Positions 36,401 to 43,759 of a DNA stretch of 64,000 nucleotides are shown piece after piece. The translations under genes and the position numbers were made by a program. The notes below the pieces were generated by a model. The model did no database searches. It was given only the letters and a program-made list of their open reading frames with translations, and was not told where the DNA came from. Each line of letters begins with the position of its first letter. Position 1 is the first letter of the stretch. Source of the DNA: Nesterenkonia ebinurensis (GTDB lineage: Bacteria > Actinomycetota > Actinomycetes > Actinomycetales > Micrococcaceae); assembly GCF_008711175.1 (NCBI RefSeq), contig NZ_VWNF01000004.1, forward strand, positions 18,402 to 82,401, in the 5' to 3' direction.

Positions 36401-37007
36401 GGGTCTCATTCGGCGGGAAAACATCCAGGATGCCGCCGCGCACGGCGAACTCACCCCGCCGGGTCACCATGTCCACCCGGGAGTAGGCGGCTGCGGCCAG
36501 TCGGGCCACCACGTCATCAAACTCATAGAACTCCCCGGAAGAAAGGGTGACCGGCTGCAAGTCGCCGAGCCCAGCCACGATCGGCTGGATGACGGCGCGG
36601 ATCGGGGCCACCACAACATCGAGTCGCCCGGCCTGTTCCGGGTGGGCCAACTGGCGCAGGATGCCCAGCCGACGGCCCACCGTGTCTGAGCGCGGGGAGA
36701 GCCGCTCATGCGGCAGAGTCTCCCAGGAGGGGAAATGGGCCACCCGGGATTCAGGCGCAAAGCAGCTCAGCGCGGACTCGAGCTCCTCGGCCTCCCGGTC
36801 GGTGGCGGTGACCGCCAGCACCACGGCGTCCTCATGCTGTGCTCTCAAACCCTCCGTAATCTCAGCGATCAGTGCTGGCCGCAGCCCGGAAGTAGCTGCG
36901 ATCTGCATCTCGTCAGTGCGTTCTGCCGCAGGATAGCCAGCCGCGGAGACTACGCGAGAATACGACGACGCAGCAGACAGCGCAGTGCGCAGACCCTTCA
37001 GAGACAC
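33408..37007 (-). CDS. mfd: Transcription-repair coupling factor Mfd
   Basis: Very large ATP-dependent translocase (1199 aa) that removes stalled RNA polymerase and recruits UvrA. The UvrB-like N-terminal module includes FPSWETLPHERLSPRSDTVGRRL. The RNA-polymerase-interacting domain (GDYVVHAQHGIGQF) is near residue 520, followed by the RecG-like motor: Walker A GDVGFGKTEIAIRAAF, DEEQRFG box, TATPIPRTL, and the late LHQLRGRVGRS motif. The C-terminal TRCF domain covers the last ~120 residues. GTG start with GAGG 7 bases upstream. Length is normal for the family. Confidence 0.97.
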   Translation of the reverse strand: MSLKGLRTALSAASSYSRVVSAAGYPAAERTDEMQIAATSGLRPALIAEITEGLRAQHEDAVVLAVTATDREAEELESALSCFAPESRVAHFPSWETLPHERLSPRSDTVGRRLGILRQLAHPEQAGRLDVVVAPIRAVIQPIVAGLGDLQPVTLSSGEFYEFDDVVARLAAAAYSRVDMVTRRGEFAVRGGILDVFPPNETHPVRVEFFGDEIEQLRHFSVADQLSIENDVPTTVHAVPCRELLITDEIATKAKSLMPSMPHAVDMLEKISQYQAVEGMESLTPVLAERMVPFVSQLPQGSLTVVVEPEKVRTRAHDLAATNEEFLAAAWQASSDGASAPIDVSAQERDSLATGAFASLAETREASLRHDAGWWSITSLGRDEELEQDADLVSIDSREPIGYRGSVEQVMEFLASRAKDQWAVVVTTGGSGSAARVAELLAEYSVPHQLAETLEAAPAPGQITVTTANLAEGFALDSLQLALLTESEMLGRSIRQDSRAGKKRATRRKKNPVDPLSLTKGDYVVHAQHGIGQFLELIQRPVGSPAAIRAGTAGMREYMVLEYASFKRGAPKDRLMVPTDQLDQVSQYVGGDVPTLSKMGGSDWAATKRKARRAVKEIAAELIRLYAARMASRGYAFNPDTPWQSELEDAFPYVETPDQLSTMEEVKRDMEAEVPMDRLISGDVGFGKTEIAIRAAFKAVQDGKQVAVLVPTTLLVSQHHETFTERYAGFPVRVRAFSRFQTGKEAKEVMIGLKEGTVDIVIGTHRLLGKEVQFKDLGLVIIDEEQRFGVEHKEQLKKLRTNVDVLAMTATPIPRTLEMSMAGIRETSELNTPPEERHPVLTYVGPYTDKQISAAIRRELMREGQVFYVHNRVADIDRVAARVRELVPEARVEVAHGQMGESQLEQIVQDFWERRFDVLVSTTIIETGLDISNANTLIVDKASAFGLSQLHQLRGRVGRSRERAYAYFLYPAEIPLGEDALERLKAVAAHNELGAGFQLAKKDLQLRGAGNLLGGEQSGHIEGVGFDLYLRMVGEAVADYRGEQDTHPEEVKIELPINAHLPEEYVPSEPLRLEGYRKLAAADTDEKVDDVLAEWTDRYGELPQAAQNLVEVSRFRNRMRAVGITDVGAQGKFIRFSPVAELAESRQLRMQRMFSGQHKASLKQVLLAKPSTKPIGGEDLTDGALLDWLQQVYDALFKS

Positions 37008-37051
37008 AGAAACACCTCAACACGCAGGATTAGGGAAGAAACAGGCCTCCC

Positions 37052-37645
37052 CTACATTACCGTGCTGACCTCGCCGCGTAAGCAGCTGCGGCTGCGCAGA
37101 TGACGGGCAATGATCCATACACAGAGCGCAGAGGTCAGAATCGTCGCCACGGCTTCCAACGGCAGTAGGTGCACCAGCGCCTCTCCGCCGAGCACCCAGA
37201 GGCTCGCCCAGGCCAACGAACCGGCAACGGCCAAGAGCATAAACCGCACACCGCCCACTCCTGCCGCGCGGGCGGCGAGCGCAGCCGGAGTCCGGGCGCC
37301 AGGGATGAAGCGCAGGCCGGCCACCGCCGCATCGCGCCCCAGCGGCTGATGCTGCAGAGCCCGCGACCAGAAGTCGATCCGTTGCGCGGCTCGTGGCTTC
37401 TGCTGCAGAGCCCGCAGGAGAGGGCGGCCGGCCTGGTGCGTCAGCACATCACCTATTGTCATTCCTGCGGCGATGATCAGCACCGTCGGAAGCGGCGATA
37501 GCGCCGAGGCGCTGATCATCACCCCCGCTGCCACTGCCGTGGGCTCAGCCGGTCCCAACGGGATCGCCATCAGCACCAGCAGGAGCAGAAGCAGGCACCA
37601 GGACGGCAGAGCAGAACTGGTCAGCAGCTCAGACAGCCAGTCCAT
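37052..37645 (-). CDS. VTT/DedA-like membrane protein
   Basis: Membrane protein of 197 aa with about five hydrophobic segments. It has a re-entrant-type motif LGPAEPTAVAAGVMISAS in the first third and GLRFIPGARTPAALAARAAGVG later, which fits the F/Y-x-R-F-x-P-G-x-R pattern of DedA (VTT) proteins. Such proteins flip phospholipids or undecaprenyl phosphate. The start at 37645 has GGAGG and AGGA upstream. It overlaps the glycosyltransferase gene by 17 bp, so a link to cell-envelope lipid or glycan work is plausible. Confidence 0.7.
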   Translation of the reverse strand: MDWLSELLTSSALPSWCLLLLLLVLMAIPLGPAEPTAVAAGVMISASALSPLPTVLIIAAGMTIGDVLTHQAGRPLLRALQQKPRAAQRIDFWSRALQHQPLGRDAAVAGLRFIPGARTPAALAARAAGVGGVRFMLLAVAGSLAWASLWVLGGEALVHLLPLEAVATILTSALCVWIIARHLRSRSCLRGEVSTVM

Positions 37646-38864
37646 GCAGTCCTTTCCTCCGGTACTGCAGGGAGTCTGCATGTACGGTAGGACCGCCTTG
37701 CGCTCCGGTGATGGCGTCCCGGTAGTGCTCGATGAGCAGATCATTCATCGCCTCCCAGGAGCGGGTGGTTAGAGCCTCACGCGCAGCAGTGCCCATTGTC
37801 CGGCGCAGCGCAGTGTCATGGGCCAGGCGGCGCACAACGGCACACAGCTCCTCAAGACTGCCGGGGGTGTAGTGCAGGCCGTTGGTCCCGTGCTCGATCC
37901 GGTCCTTGAGCCCGCCGGCGCTCGGTCCCACGGCCGGCACCCCGGAGGCCAGCGCCTCCTGAACTGCTTGGCAGAAGGTTTCCCCAGCCCCGGTGTGCAC
38001 AAAGACATCGAGACTCGCGACGATCTCCGCCAGCTGCTCCCCGTGCAGCTCCCCCAGGAAGAGCGCCTCGGGCAGCAGAGCCTCCAGGTGGTCACGTCGA
38101 GGCCCATCGCCTACCAGAACCAGCCTGATTCCAGGAGTTCCGCTGATCGTCTGGAGATGGTCCAGGTCTTTCTCTTTGGCCAGCCTGCCCACATAGCCGA
38201 CCAGGACTTCACCGGCGGTATCGGCTGCGCCGGATTGTGCCAGCAGCCGCGTCCGCAGGGAGTCTGATCGCTTCTGCGGGGCAAATCGTGCCGTATCGAT
38301 TCCCCGTGGCCAGAACCTCAGCCGCGGAATGCCTAACTCCTCCAGCTGCTCGATGCTGGCGGTGGAGGGGGCCAGGGTCAGGTCGGACTGGATATGGATG
38401 CGCCGCAGCCGGTGCCTGATCAGCGCTTCGGTGGCCCGCATTCGGTATCGGCGTGCGAAGCCGACCACATCGGTCTGGTAGATGCTGAGCACTGGAATCT
38501 GCATGCTGTTTGCCGCACGGACTGCCGCATAGCCCAGCACGAACGGCGAGGCCACATGGACCACGTCTGGGCGGAACTGGTCCATAAGCCCGCGCAGCCG
38601 ACGGCGGGTGGCCATGCCGACGGTGAATCCGTCGTAGCCGGGCAGGTCCAGACCGCCGACCCGATGAATCTCTGCTCCTGCGTACTGCTCAGGTCCTGTC
38701 GGAGCGATGGCTGCGGCCGTGTGACCGCGCTGCTGCAGATGTTCCAAGACCCGGCAGACGGAGTTGGTCACTCCATTGATCTGCGGCAGGAAGGATTCGG
38801 TGACGACCAGCACACGCAGCGGAGCATCTGCCGCGGGCGGCTCTGAGTAAGGAGTTCCTCGCAT
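37629..38864 (-). CDS. Glycosyltransferase family 4 (MgtA-like mannosyltransferase)
   Basis: GT-B fold glycosyltransferase (411 aa). The N-terminus has VVTESFLPQINGVTNSV, the Gly-rich donor/acceptor cleft of GT4 mannosyltransferases, and VHVASPFVLGYAAVRAA. The C-terminal domain has YVGRLAKEKDLDHL, LVLVGDGPRRDHLEALLP and the E-x7-E type motif VHTGAGETFCQAVQEALASGVPAVGP. The family resemblance is to GDP-mannose-dependent MgtA/PimB-like enzymes of actinobacterial glycolipid synthesis; the exact acceptor is not certain. It is coupled with the VTT-like protein. Confidence 0.85.
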   Translation of the reverse strand: MRGTPYSEPPAADAPLRVLVVTESFLPQINGVTNSVCRVLEHLQQRGHTAAAIAPTGPEQYAGAEIHRVGGLDLPGYDGFTVGMATRRRLRGLMDQFRPDVVHVASPFVLGYAAVRAANSMQIPVLSIYQTDVVGFARRYRMRATEALIRHRLRRIHIQSDLTLAPSTASIEQLEELGIPRLRFWPRGIDTARFAPQKRSDSLRTRLLAQSGAADTAGEVLVGYVGRLAKEKDLDHLQTISGTPGIRLVLVGDGPRRDHLEALLPEALFLGELHGEQLAEIVASLDVFVHTGAGETFCQAVQEALASGVPAVGPSAGGLKDRIEHGTNGLHYTPGSLEELCAVVRRLAHDTALRRTMGTAAREALTTRSWEAMNDLLIEHYRDAITGAQGGPTVHADSLQYRRKGLHGLAV

Positions 38865-38931
38865 ACTTCTACGCTATGGACGCCCGGAATCACACGGAAT
38901 CCAGCTGACTGCCGGTCTGTGAGAAGCTGCC

Positions 38932-38958
38932 TGCAGTTCTTCGGTGGAGGAAACTGCA
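38932..38958. terminator. Hairpin between convergent-facing operon ends
   Basis: TGCAGTT pairs with AACTGCA around a 13-base loop, about 25 bp beyond the stop of the DUF4097 gene. No U-tract is seen. The position fits the end of the kinase-regulator operon. Confidence 0.35.
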
Positions 38959-38981
38959 CTCTTCAGAGCTGCATCTGCGGC

Positions 38982-39767
38982 TCAGTCGGAGTAAGTGACA
39001 GTGATATGCCCGCTGGTGGTCCGCAGATCGATGGTGGACTCGGCCTCCGGGTCTGTCGCGACATCAATGGTGATCCCGCCGCTGGCGGTGTCGGTCAGAA
39101 CCCGGTAAGCCTCCCCACGCGGCACTGAGACCTCGATATTTCCTGATGTGGCTTCGGCCTCGACCCGGGACGGTCTCTCGGTGAACTCCAGCGAGATGCT
39201 GCCTGCTGTTGAGCGGGTGTCAGCTATATCGGAGGAGAGCCCCTCACCTGTAACCCTGCCGGAGGAAGTCTCCAGGCTCAGCGGACCACGGAGATCCTTC
39301 AGCGTGATGGATCCAGAGGTCAGGGCTACCTCAGCTCCGGCGGAGGCCGGCATATGTCCGGAGTAGTCGATCCCACAGCCCGGTGCGAACCAGATGGGAA
39401 TCCCCATGTGCTGGCATCCGAGATCCACCACCCAGGTGGATCCCTCCCATTCATCCCCGACTACTGGCCGCTCGCTGGCGTACCAGCTGAGATTCAGATC
39501 CGCGGTGGCCGCACCGGTCTCAGCGCCGGTCAATTCAACACTGGCCACGGTGCCCTCGATGGCTACCGTCTCTGGGACCTCACCGCTGGTGATGGTCGAG
39601 CGCTCCGTCTGTTCGCTCATCCCGCTGCCGGTGATCACTGACCAGGCCAGATAGGCACCGGCGGCCAGAACTGCGGCGGTGAGGAAGCCTCCGATGGTCA
39701 ACCAGGCCCGCCGCACTGCAGCCGGTGCAGCCTGTTCTGCCGCAGAGTGCTGCTGCGTGGTCGTCAT
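38982..39767 (-). CDS. DUF4097-type beta-strand repeat protein
   Basis: Membrane-anchored surface protein (261 aa). One membrane helix at residues 23-46 is followed by a region of repeated short beta strands: SGSITLKDLRGPLSLETSSGRV, TAGSISLEF, TSGNIEVSVPRG, ASGGITIDV, TSGHITVTY. The recurring (T/A)SG-x-I pattern is the DUF4097 solenoid. It is the last gene of an operon with a kinase and a response regulator (4-bp overlap), an arrangement like LiaFSR/VraTSR-type envelope-stress modules, so it may sense or report envelope damage. That role is inferred. Confidence 0.8.
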   Translation of the reverse strand: MTTTQQHSAAEQAAPAAVRRAWLTIGGFLTAAVLAAGAYLAWSVITGSGMSEQTERSTITSGEVPETVAIEGTVASVELTGAETGAATADLNLSWYASERPVVGDEWEGSTWVVDLGCQHMGIPIWFAPGCGIDYSGHMPASAGAEVALTSGSITLKDLRGPLSLETSSGRVTGEGLSSDIADTRSTAGSISLEFTERPSRVEAEATSGNIEVSVPRGEAYRVLTDTASGGITIDVATDPEAESTIDLRTTSGHITVTYSD

Positions 39768-40441
39768 CTCTGTCTGCCTCCGCCCTCAGGTGCGCTGTTG
39801 GCCGCCAAGTACTGCAGCACTGCCAGCACCCGTCGGTTGGCGCTGCTGGTGGGCGGGATGCCCAGCTTGGTGAAGATGGCGTTGATGTGCTTGGTCACTG
39901 CTGATTCGCTGAGATAGAGCTCCGCGCAGATCCCGGCATTGGAGCGCCCTTCGGCCATCAGGGCCAGCACCTGGGTCTCCCGGTCGGTCAGCGCATCCAC
40001 CGGATCGCCTTTCCGCTGCCGGGTCAGCAGCTGGGAGACCACCTCCGGGTCCAGCACCGATCCGCCCTCGGCGACTCTGCGCACCACCGCGAGGAACTCG
40101 TCCACATCGGCCACCCGGTCCTTGAGCAGATAGGCCACCCCGGAAGTCTCCCCGGTGAGCAGCTCTACCGCATAGCGCTCCTCCACGTACTGGGAGAGCA
40201 CGATGACTGCAAGTTCGGGATCTCGCCGGCGGAGCTCCAGGGCGGCGCGGATCCCCTCGTCGGTGAAGCTCGGCGGCATCCGCACATCTACGATCACCAG
40301 ATCGGGGCTGTGCTTCTGCACTGCCGGGATCAGTTCGGTGGCATTGCCGACGGTGGCGGCGACCTCGATCTGGGCGAAGTCCAGCAGCCGGGCCAGCCCT
40401 TCGCGCAGCAGGACGGAATCTTCGGCGATGACTACGCGCAT
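39764..40441 (-). CDS. NarL/LuxR-family response regulator
   Basis: Two-component regulator (225 aa). The receiver domain has the acidic pair E7/D8, the phosphorylated Asp at D52 (VIVDVRMPP) and the conserved Lys in AYLLKDR. The C-terminal LuxR-type HTH reads LTDRETQVLALMAEGRSNAGICAELYLSESAVTKHINAIFTKLGI. It starts within the kinase gene (10-bp overlap). The perfect 18-bp inverted repeat upstream of the operon is a candidate binding site. Confidence 0.92.
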   Translation of the reverse strand: MRVVIAEDSVLLREGLARLLDFAQIEVAATVGNATELIPAVQKHSPDLVIVDVRMPPSFTDEGIRAALELRRRDPELAVIVLSQYVEERYAVELLTGETSGVAYLLKDRVADVDEFLAVVRRVAEGGSVLDPEVVSQLLTRQRKGDPVDALTDRETQVLALMAEGRSNAGICAELYLSESAVTKHINAIFTKLGIPPTSSANRRVLAVLQYLAANSAPEGGGRQR

Positions 40442-41781
40442 GGCAGCTCCACTCTGATCTGGGTTCCTTGGCCGGGTTCGCTGACCATCCGCAGCGTCCC
40501 GTCCACCGATTCGACGCGCTGACGCAGCCCGGTGAGCCCGGTGCCGCTTTGCTCATCGGCACCGCCCGCGCCGTCGTCGTCTATGGCGATCTCCAGGCTG
40601 TCACGGGTTCGCTGCACCGTCACAGAGGCATGCTCGGCCTCGGCATGGGCGATGACGTTGTTCATCGCTTCGGAGACCACGAAGTAGGCGACCGCCTCGA
40701 CCTCAAGGATGGGACGTTCGGGGACATCCACCCGGACCGCCACCGGGAACGGTGCGCGGGAGGCGATGCCGGAGACCGCAGCGTCCAGCCCCCGGTCCTC
40801 CAGCACTGCCGGGTGCAGGCCTCGGACCAGGTGCCGGATCTCCTGCAGGGCGGTCTGCACCTCGGTCTGTGCGTCCTTCAGCGCAGCCGCGGTCTCCTGA
40901 GCCTCCAGTGTCTCCCCGGCGGCCGCGGCCTGAGCATGGCGGCTGCGCTCGATGCCCAGATGGACGGCCAGTGCGGTGAGCCGCTGCTGGGCGCCGTCGT
41001 GCAGGTTCCGTTCAATACGACGACGCTCGGCATCGGCGGCTGCCACCACACCTGATCTGGCTTCGGTGACCTGCTGGACCCGCTGGGCCAGCACCGCTTT
41101 CTCAGTGACCCCATTGACCCAGCGGACCAGCGCCAGGTCCGCTACGGCCACTCCACGCAGAATCCAGGGAGAGACCAGCAGCAGGCCGGCCCCGCCCAGG
41201 GCCAGCAGCACATCGGTGACCAGCAGGATGTCGGTCATCGGCAGGTCACCGGTGAGGTTGAGCCCGAAGACCACCAGACCCGGCCCGCCGACCAGGCAGA
41301 TCAGCACGACGGCGACCATCACCGGACCCCAGAGCAGCCCGATGAGGTGATAGGCCAGCATCCTCAAGCCGTAGGGGGTGAAGCCCAGTGTGAGCAGCCG
41401 CCGCCAGCCGCGCGGACTGCGCGGTATGGGGATATGCACTCCCAGCAGTGCGGCTGCCCGGGAGCGGTGCAGCCGGCCGAAGAAGAAGCAGAGGGTGATC
41501 GTGGCCAGCCCGATCAGACAGGTCAGCAGGATCAGACTGACCCGGGCGGGCGCGATGTCCTCCGGTGCCAGATCCGTGTAGGGGGAGCTGATCATGACTG
41601 CGGCGATGATCGTGCTGGCCATGGCGAAGCCACCGGCGGCCGGGGCGCTCAGCAGCAGGCCGCCAGTGGTCAGATAGATGGCGTTGGCGCCTGTCCGCCG
41701 CAGTGCACTGCGAGGCACCGCCGCTGCGCCGGCATCCTGTTCGGTCACGTGGTCGAGCTTATCCACCAGGACCACAGCCAC
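40432..41781 (-). CDS. Sensor histidine kinase (HisKA_3 type)
   Basis: Membrane kinase of 449 aa. Hydrophobic segments lie near residues 38-65, 82-102, 140-180 and 185-210. The dimerisation/phosphoacceptor motif is ERRRIERNLHDGAQQRL with the phosphorylated His at 261. A HATPase domain with an N-box (VVSEAMNNVIAHAEA) and G-box (DDGAGG, GTGLTGLRQRV) follows. It partners the NarL-type regulator encoded next. There is no large extracellular sensor domain, as in intramembrane-sensing envelope-stress kinases. Confidence 0.92.
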   Translation of the reverse strand: MAVVLVDKLDHVTEQDAGAAAVPRSALRRTGANAIYLTTGGLLLSAPAAGGFAMASTIIAAVMISSPYTDLAPEDIAPARVSLILLTCLIGLATITLCFFFGRLHRSRAAALLGVHIPIPRSPRGWRRLLTLGFTPYGLRMLAYHLIGLLWGPVMVAVVLICLVGGPGLVVFGLNLTGDLPMTDILLVTDVLLALGGAGLLLVSPWILRGVAVADLALVRWVNGVTEKAVLAQRVQQVTEARSGVVAAADAERRRIERNLHDGAQQRLTALAVHLGIERSRHAQAAAAGETLEAQETAAALKDAQTEVQTALQEIRHLVRGLHPAVLEDRGLDAAVSGIASRAPFPVAVRVDVPERPILEVEAVAYFVVSEAMNNVIAHAEAEHASVTVQRTRDSLEIAIDDDGAGGADEQSGTGLTGLRQRVESVDGTLRMVSEPGQGTQIRVELPCA

Positions 41782-41806
41782 GCATGGAAGCTGACTCTCA
41801 GATCAG

Positions 41807-41824
41807 GGTGCAGAAAACTGCACC
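41807..41824. promoter_or_regulatory. 18-bp perfect inverted repeat upstream of the kinase operon
   Basis: GGTGCAG-AAAA-CTGCACC: 7-bp arms, 4-base centre, 26 bp upstream of the kinase start and about 80 bp upstream of the divergent DedA gene. Length and symmetry fit a NarL-type dimer site, so self-control by the operon's own regulator is likely but inferred. Confidence 0.5.
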
Positions 41825-41901
41825 GAATCCCGGGAGAAGCTTCCGGCTGATGTGCAGGCAGCTGGATTCTGCCCACACAGTGCAGTCCATAGCGTGAAGG
41901 T

Positions 41902-42558
41902 ATGCATGAAATTCTGAGCAGCATCGAGTCTGCCGTGGTTGCCCTGGGCCCTTCGCCCTGGCTGCTGCTGGCAGTTCTTGTCCTGTCCTGCATCGACGGG
42001 TTCTTCCCGCCGGTGCCCAGTGAGTCAATCGTCATTGCCGCCGCCGTGCTGGCAGTGGCGGGAGATATGTCGGCAGGCTACCTGGTGCTGCTGGTGCTAG
42101 CTGCTGCTGTCGGCGCGTTCTTAGGCGATCTCATCGCCTACTCCATCGGCTCACGGGTGCCGGTGGACCGGCTGCGGATGCTTCGCGGCCCCAGGGGCCA
42201 GGCTGTCTTGACGCACACTCAAAGAGCGTTGGCCGAACGCGGTAGCACCTTCATCCTGACGGGTCGCTTCATCCCGGTGGGGCGTGTGGCGGTGAATATG
42301 ACAGCCGGGGCCCTCGCCTTCCGACTCACCCGCTTCCTGCCCTTGGCAGGACTGGCCTCGCTGCTCTGGGCTGTCTATTGCGCGGCCATGGGGATAGGGG
42401 CAGGCCATCTGCTCAGCGAGAGCCCTCTGCTGGCAATGGCGCTGGGGGTTCTCTCCGGTGTGCTGGCAGGCCTGCTCCTCGATCGGCTGATCCGCTGGTT
42501 CCAGCAGCCTAGCCAGCCGGCGGCAGTCGCACACACTCCGGTATGCTCCAGAATGTGA
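41902..42558 (+). CDS. DedA family membrane protein
   Basis: VTT-domain protein (218 aa) with five to six hydrophobic segments. The family motifs are present: FFPPVPSESIVIAAA near residue 35, GAFLGDLIAYSIG, and GRFIPVGRVAVNMTAGALAF. DedA proteins support membrane lipid or undecaprenyl-phosphate flipping and envelope homeostasis. It diverges from the kinase operon across 120 bp that holds an 18-bp inverted repeat. TAGCGT ends 6 bases before the ATG. It overlaps the next gene by 16 bp. Confidence 0.9.
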   Translation: MHEILSSIESAVVALGPSPWLLLAVLVLSCIDGFFPPVPSESIVIAAAVLAVAGDMSAGYLVLLVLAAAVGAFLGDLIAYSIGSRVPVDRLRMLRGPRGQAVLTHTQRALAERGSTFILTGRFIPVGRVAVNMTAGALAFRLTRFLPLAGLASLLWAVYCAAMGIGAGHLLSESPLLAMALGVLSGVLAGLLLDRLIRWFQQPSQPAAVAHTPVCSRM

Positions 42559-43268
42559 TATCTCCCACCGGAAGGCCGTGGCTGGATGAGCTTACCGCCG
42601 CCACTGAGCAGTTCAGAGCCGTCATTGCCTCCGCTGAGAACGACGACGCCGCGCTCGCCTCCCCTGTGGCGGCCTGCCCCAGGTGGGGTATACGGGATCT
42701 TGCCGTCCATCTGGGCCGCACCCATCTGTGGGCCACACAGATTCTGGACGGGGCCGATCCCCGTGACCGTCCCCAGGATGAGCCGTCTCCGGATGAGTCC
42801 CTAGCTGCCTGGTACGGCGCCGTTGCGGAGAAGATGCGCAAGGCCCTGGCTGAGGCGGGGCCTGACAAGCCGTGCTGGACGCTGGTGAAGGAGCAGCGCA
42901 CCGCGGTGTTCTGGCAGCGTCGCCAGGTGCATGAGACGGTGGTCCATCTCTGGGATGCGCAGCATGCCCTGGGCCGAAGCGCTGAGATGGATCCTGTCCT
43001 AGCCTTCGATGGTGTGGCCGAAGTCGCTGAGGTGATGTACCCGCGGATGCTCAGAGCTGAGCGGGTCAGCCCGCTGCCGAAGCAGCTGGTCCTTACCGCC
43101 ACTGACCTCGACACAGTCCCCGTGAAGATCGGTGATGCGGAGCGGTCCCTGATGGTCCGTGCCTCTGCCGCGGAGCTTCTGCTGCTGGTCTGGCACCGCC
43201 TCCCCTGGCATCGGGACTACGGCGATGCGGAGGCGGCTGAACTGATCGGCCAGTCCCTGGTCCCATGA
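42543..43268 (+). CDS. Maleylpyruvate isomerase family mycothiol-dependent enzyme
   Basis: DinB/MDMPI-fold protein of 241 aa. The N-terminal four-helix part has CPRWGIRDLAVHLGRTH and RRQVHETVVHLWDAQ, giving the three metal ligands (His, Glu, His) of the family. The C-terminal ~90 residues form the small SCP2-like domain (LVLTATDLD, then RASAAELLLLVWHRLPW). Family members use mycothiol as cofactor in ring-fission or thiol-transfer chemistry; the substrate here is unknown. The cofactor implies an actinobacterial host. It shares 16 bp with dedA. Confidence 0.85.
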   Translation: MLQNVISPTGRPWLDELTAATEQFRAVIASAENDDAALASPVAACPRWGIRDLAVHLGRTHLWATQILDGADPRDRPQDEPSPDESLAAWYGAVAEKMRKALAEAGPDKPCWTLVKEQRTAVFWQRRQVHETVVHLWDAQHALGRSAEMDPVLAFDGVAEVAEVMYPRMLRAERVSPLPKQLVLTATDLDTVPVKIGDAERSLMVRASAAELLLLVWHRLPWHRDYGDAEAAELIGQSLVP

Positions 43269-43465
43269 CCCTGAGATTCTGAGAGCTCCTCAACGAGACC
43301 ACTCATCAACAGGGATGGGGTCGCTATGGAGGTGGTTTCAGATCCGGTCAGGAACAGGGTGGGCAGGTAAGCCCCTTCAGCAGCAGTTGCAGTTTCCCAG
43401 CTTCAGCCTGCCGCTGATCATTGATAAGGCATCGCCTCTGCTCGGCGCAGACTTACAGTAGAGGC

Positions 43466-43759
43466 ATGGAATGGCAATTCGAAGCTGAGGTCATCGAGTG
43501 GCGCGGACCTGCTCCGTTCCTGTTTGCGCCGCTGCCCGAGCAGCTCTCCGCCGATCTGAAAGAGGCTGCGAAGCATCTGATGTACTGGGGGCAGATCCCA
43601 GTGATCGCGACAATCGGCAGTACGGAATTCGACACTGCGATGTGGCCCAAGGACAGACAGTTCCTGCTGCCGCTCAAAACGGCTGTCCGCCGCGCTGAGG
43701 GAATCAACCTCGGCGACTCAGTCACCGCCGTGGTTCGCCTGGCCCAGGATCTGCCGTGA
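43466..43759 (+). CDS. DUF1905 domain protein
   Basis: A small 97-aa beta-barrel-like protein: FEAEVIEWRGPAPFLFAPLPEQ, GQIPVIATIGSTEFDTAMWP, then LLPLKTAVRRAEGINLGDSVTAVVRL are the typical DUF1905 segments. Function of the family is unknown. The start at 43466 lies 6 bases after TACAGT. Its stop overlaps the GTG start of the kinase gene (GTGA), so the two are co-translated. The 197-bp gap before it contains nothing that I can interpret. Confidence 0.82.
   Translation: MEWQFEAEVIEWRGPAPFLFAPLPEQLSADLKEAAKHLMYWGQIPVIATIGSTEFDTAMWPKDRQFLLPLKTAVRRAEGINLGDSVTAVVRLAQDLP

Noticed and set aside
36900..37100. Gap before mfd checked for a tRNA, often found near housekeeping genes
   Set aside because: No cloverleaf pattern or T-loop sequence is visible here or in the other gaps; no CRISPR-like spaced repeats were seen either.
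39786..40562. A 258-codon minus-strand frame overlapping the response regulator
   Set aside because: It is out of frame with the clear receiver and LuxR motifs and is rich in Arg, Gly and Pro, as shadow frames in GC-rich DNA are.
43269..43465. 197-bp gap checked for a small gene or RNA
   Set aside because: No open frame with an SD, no strong hairpin and no tRNA-like pattern was found, apart from the TACAGT box before the DUF1905 start.
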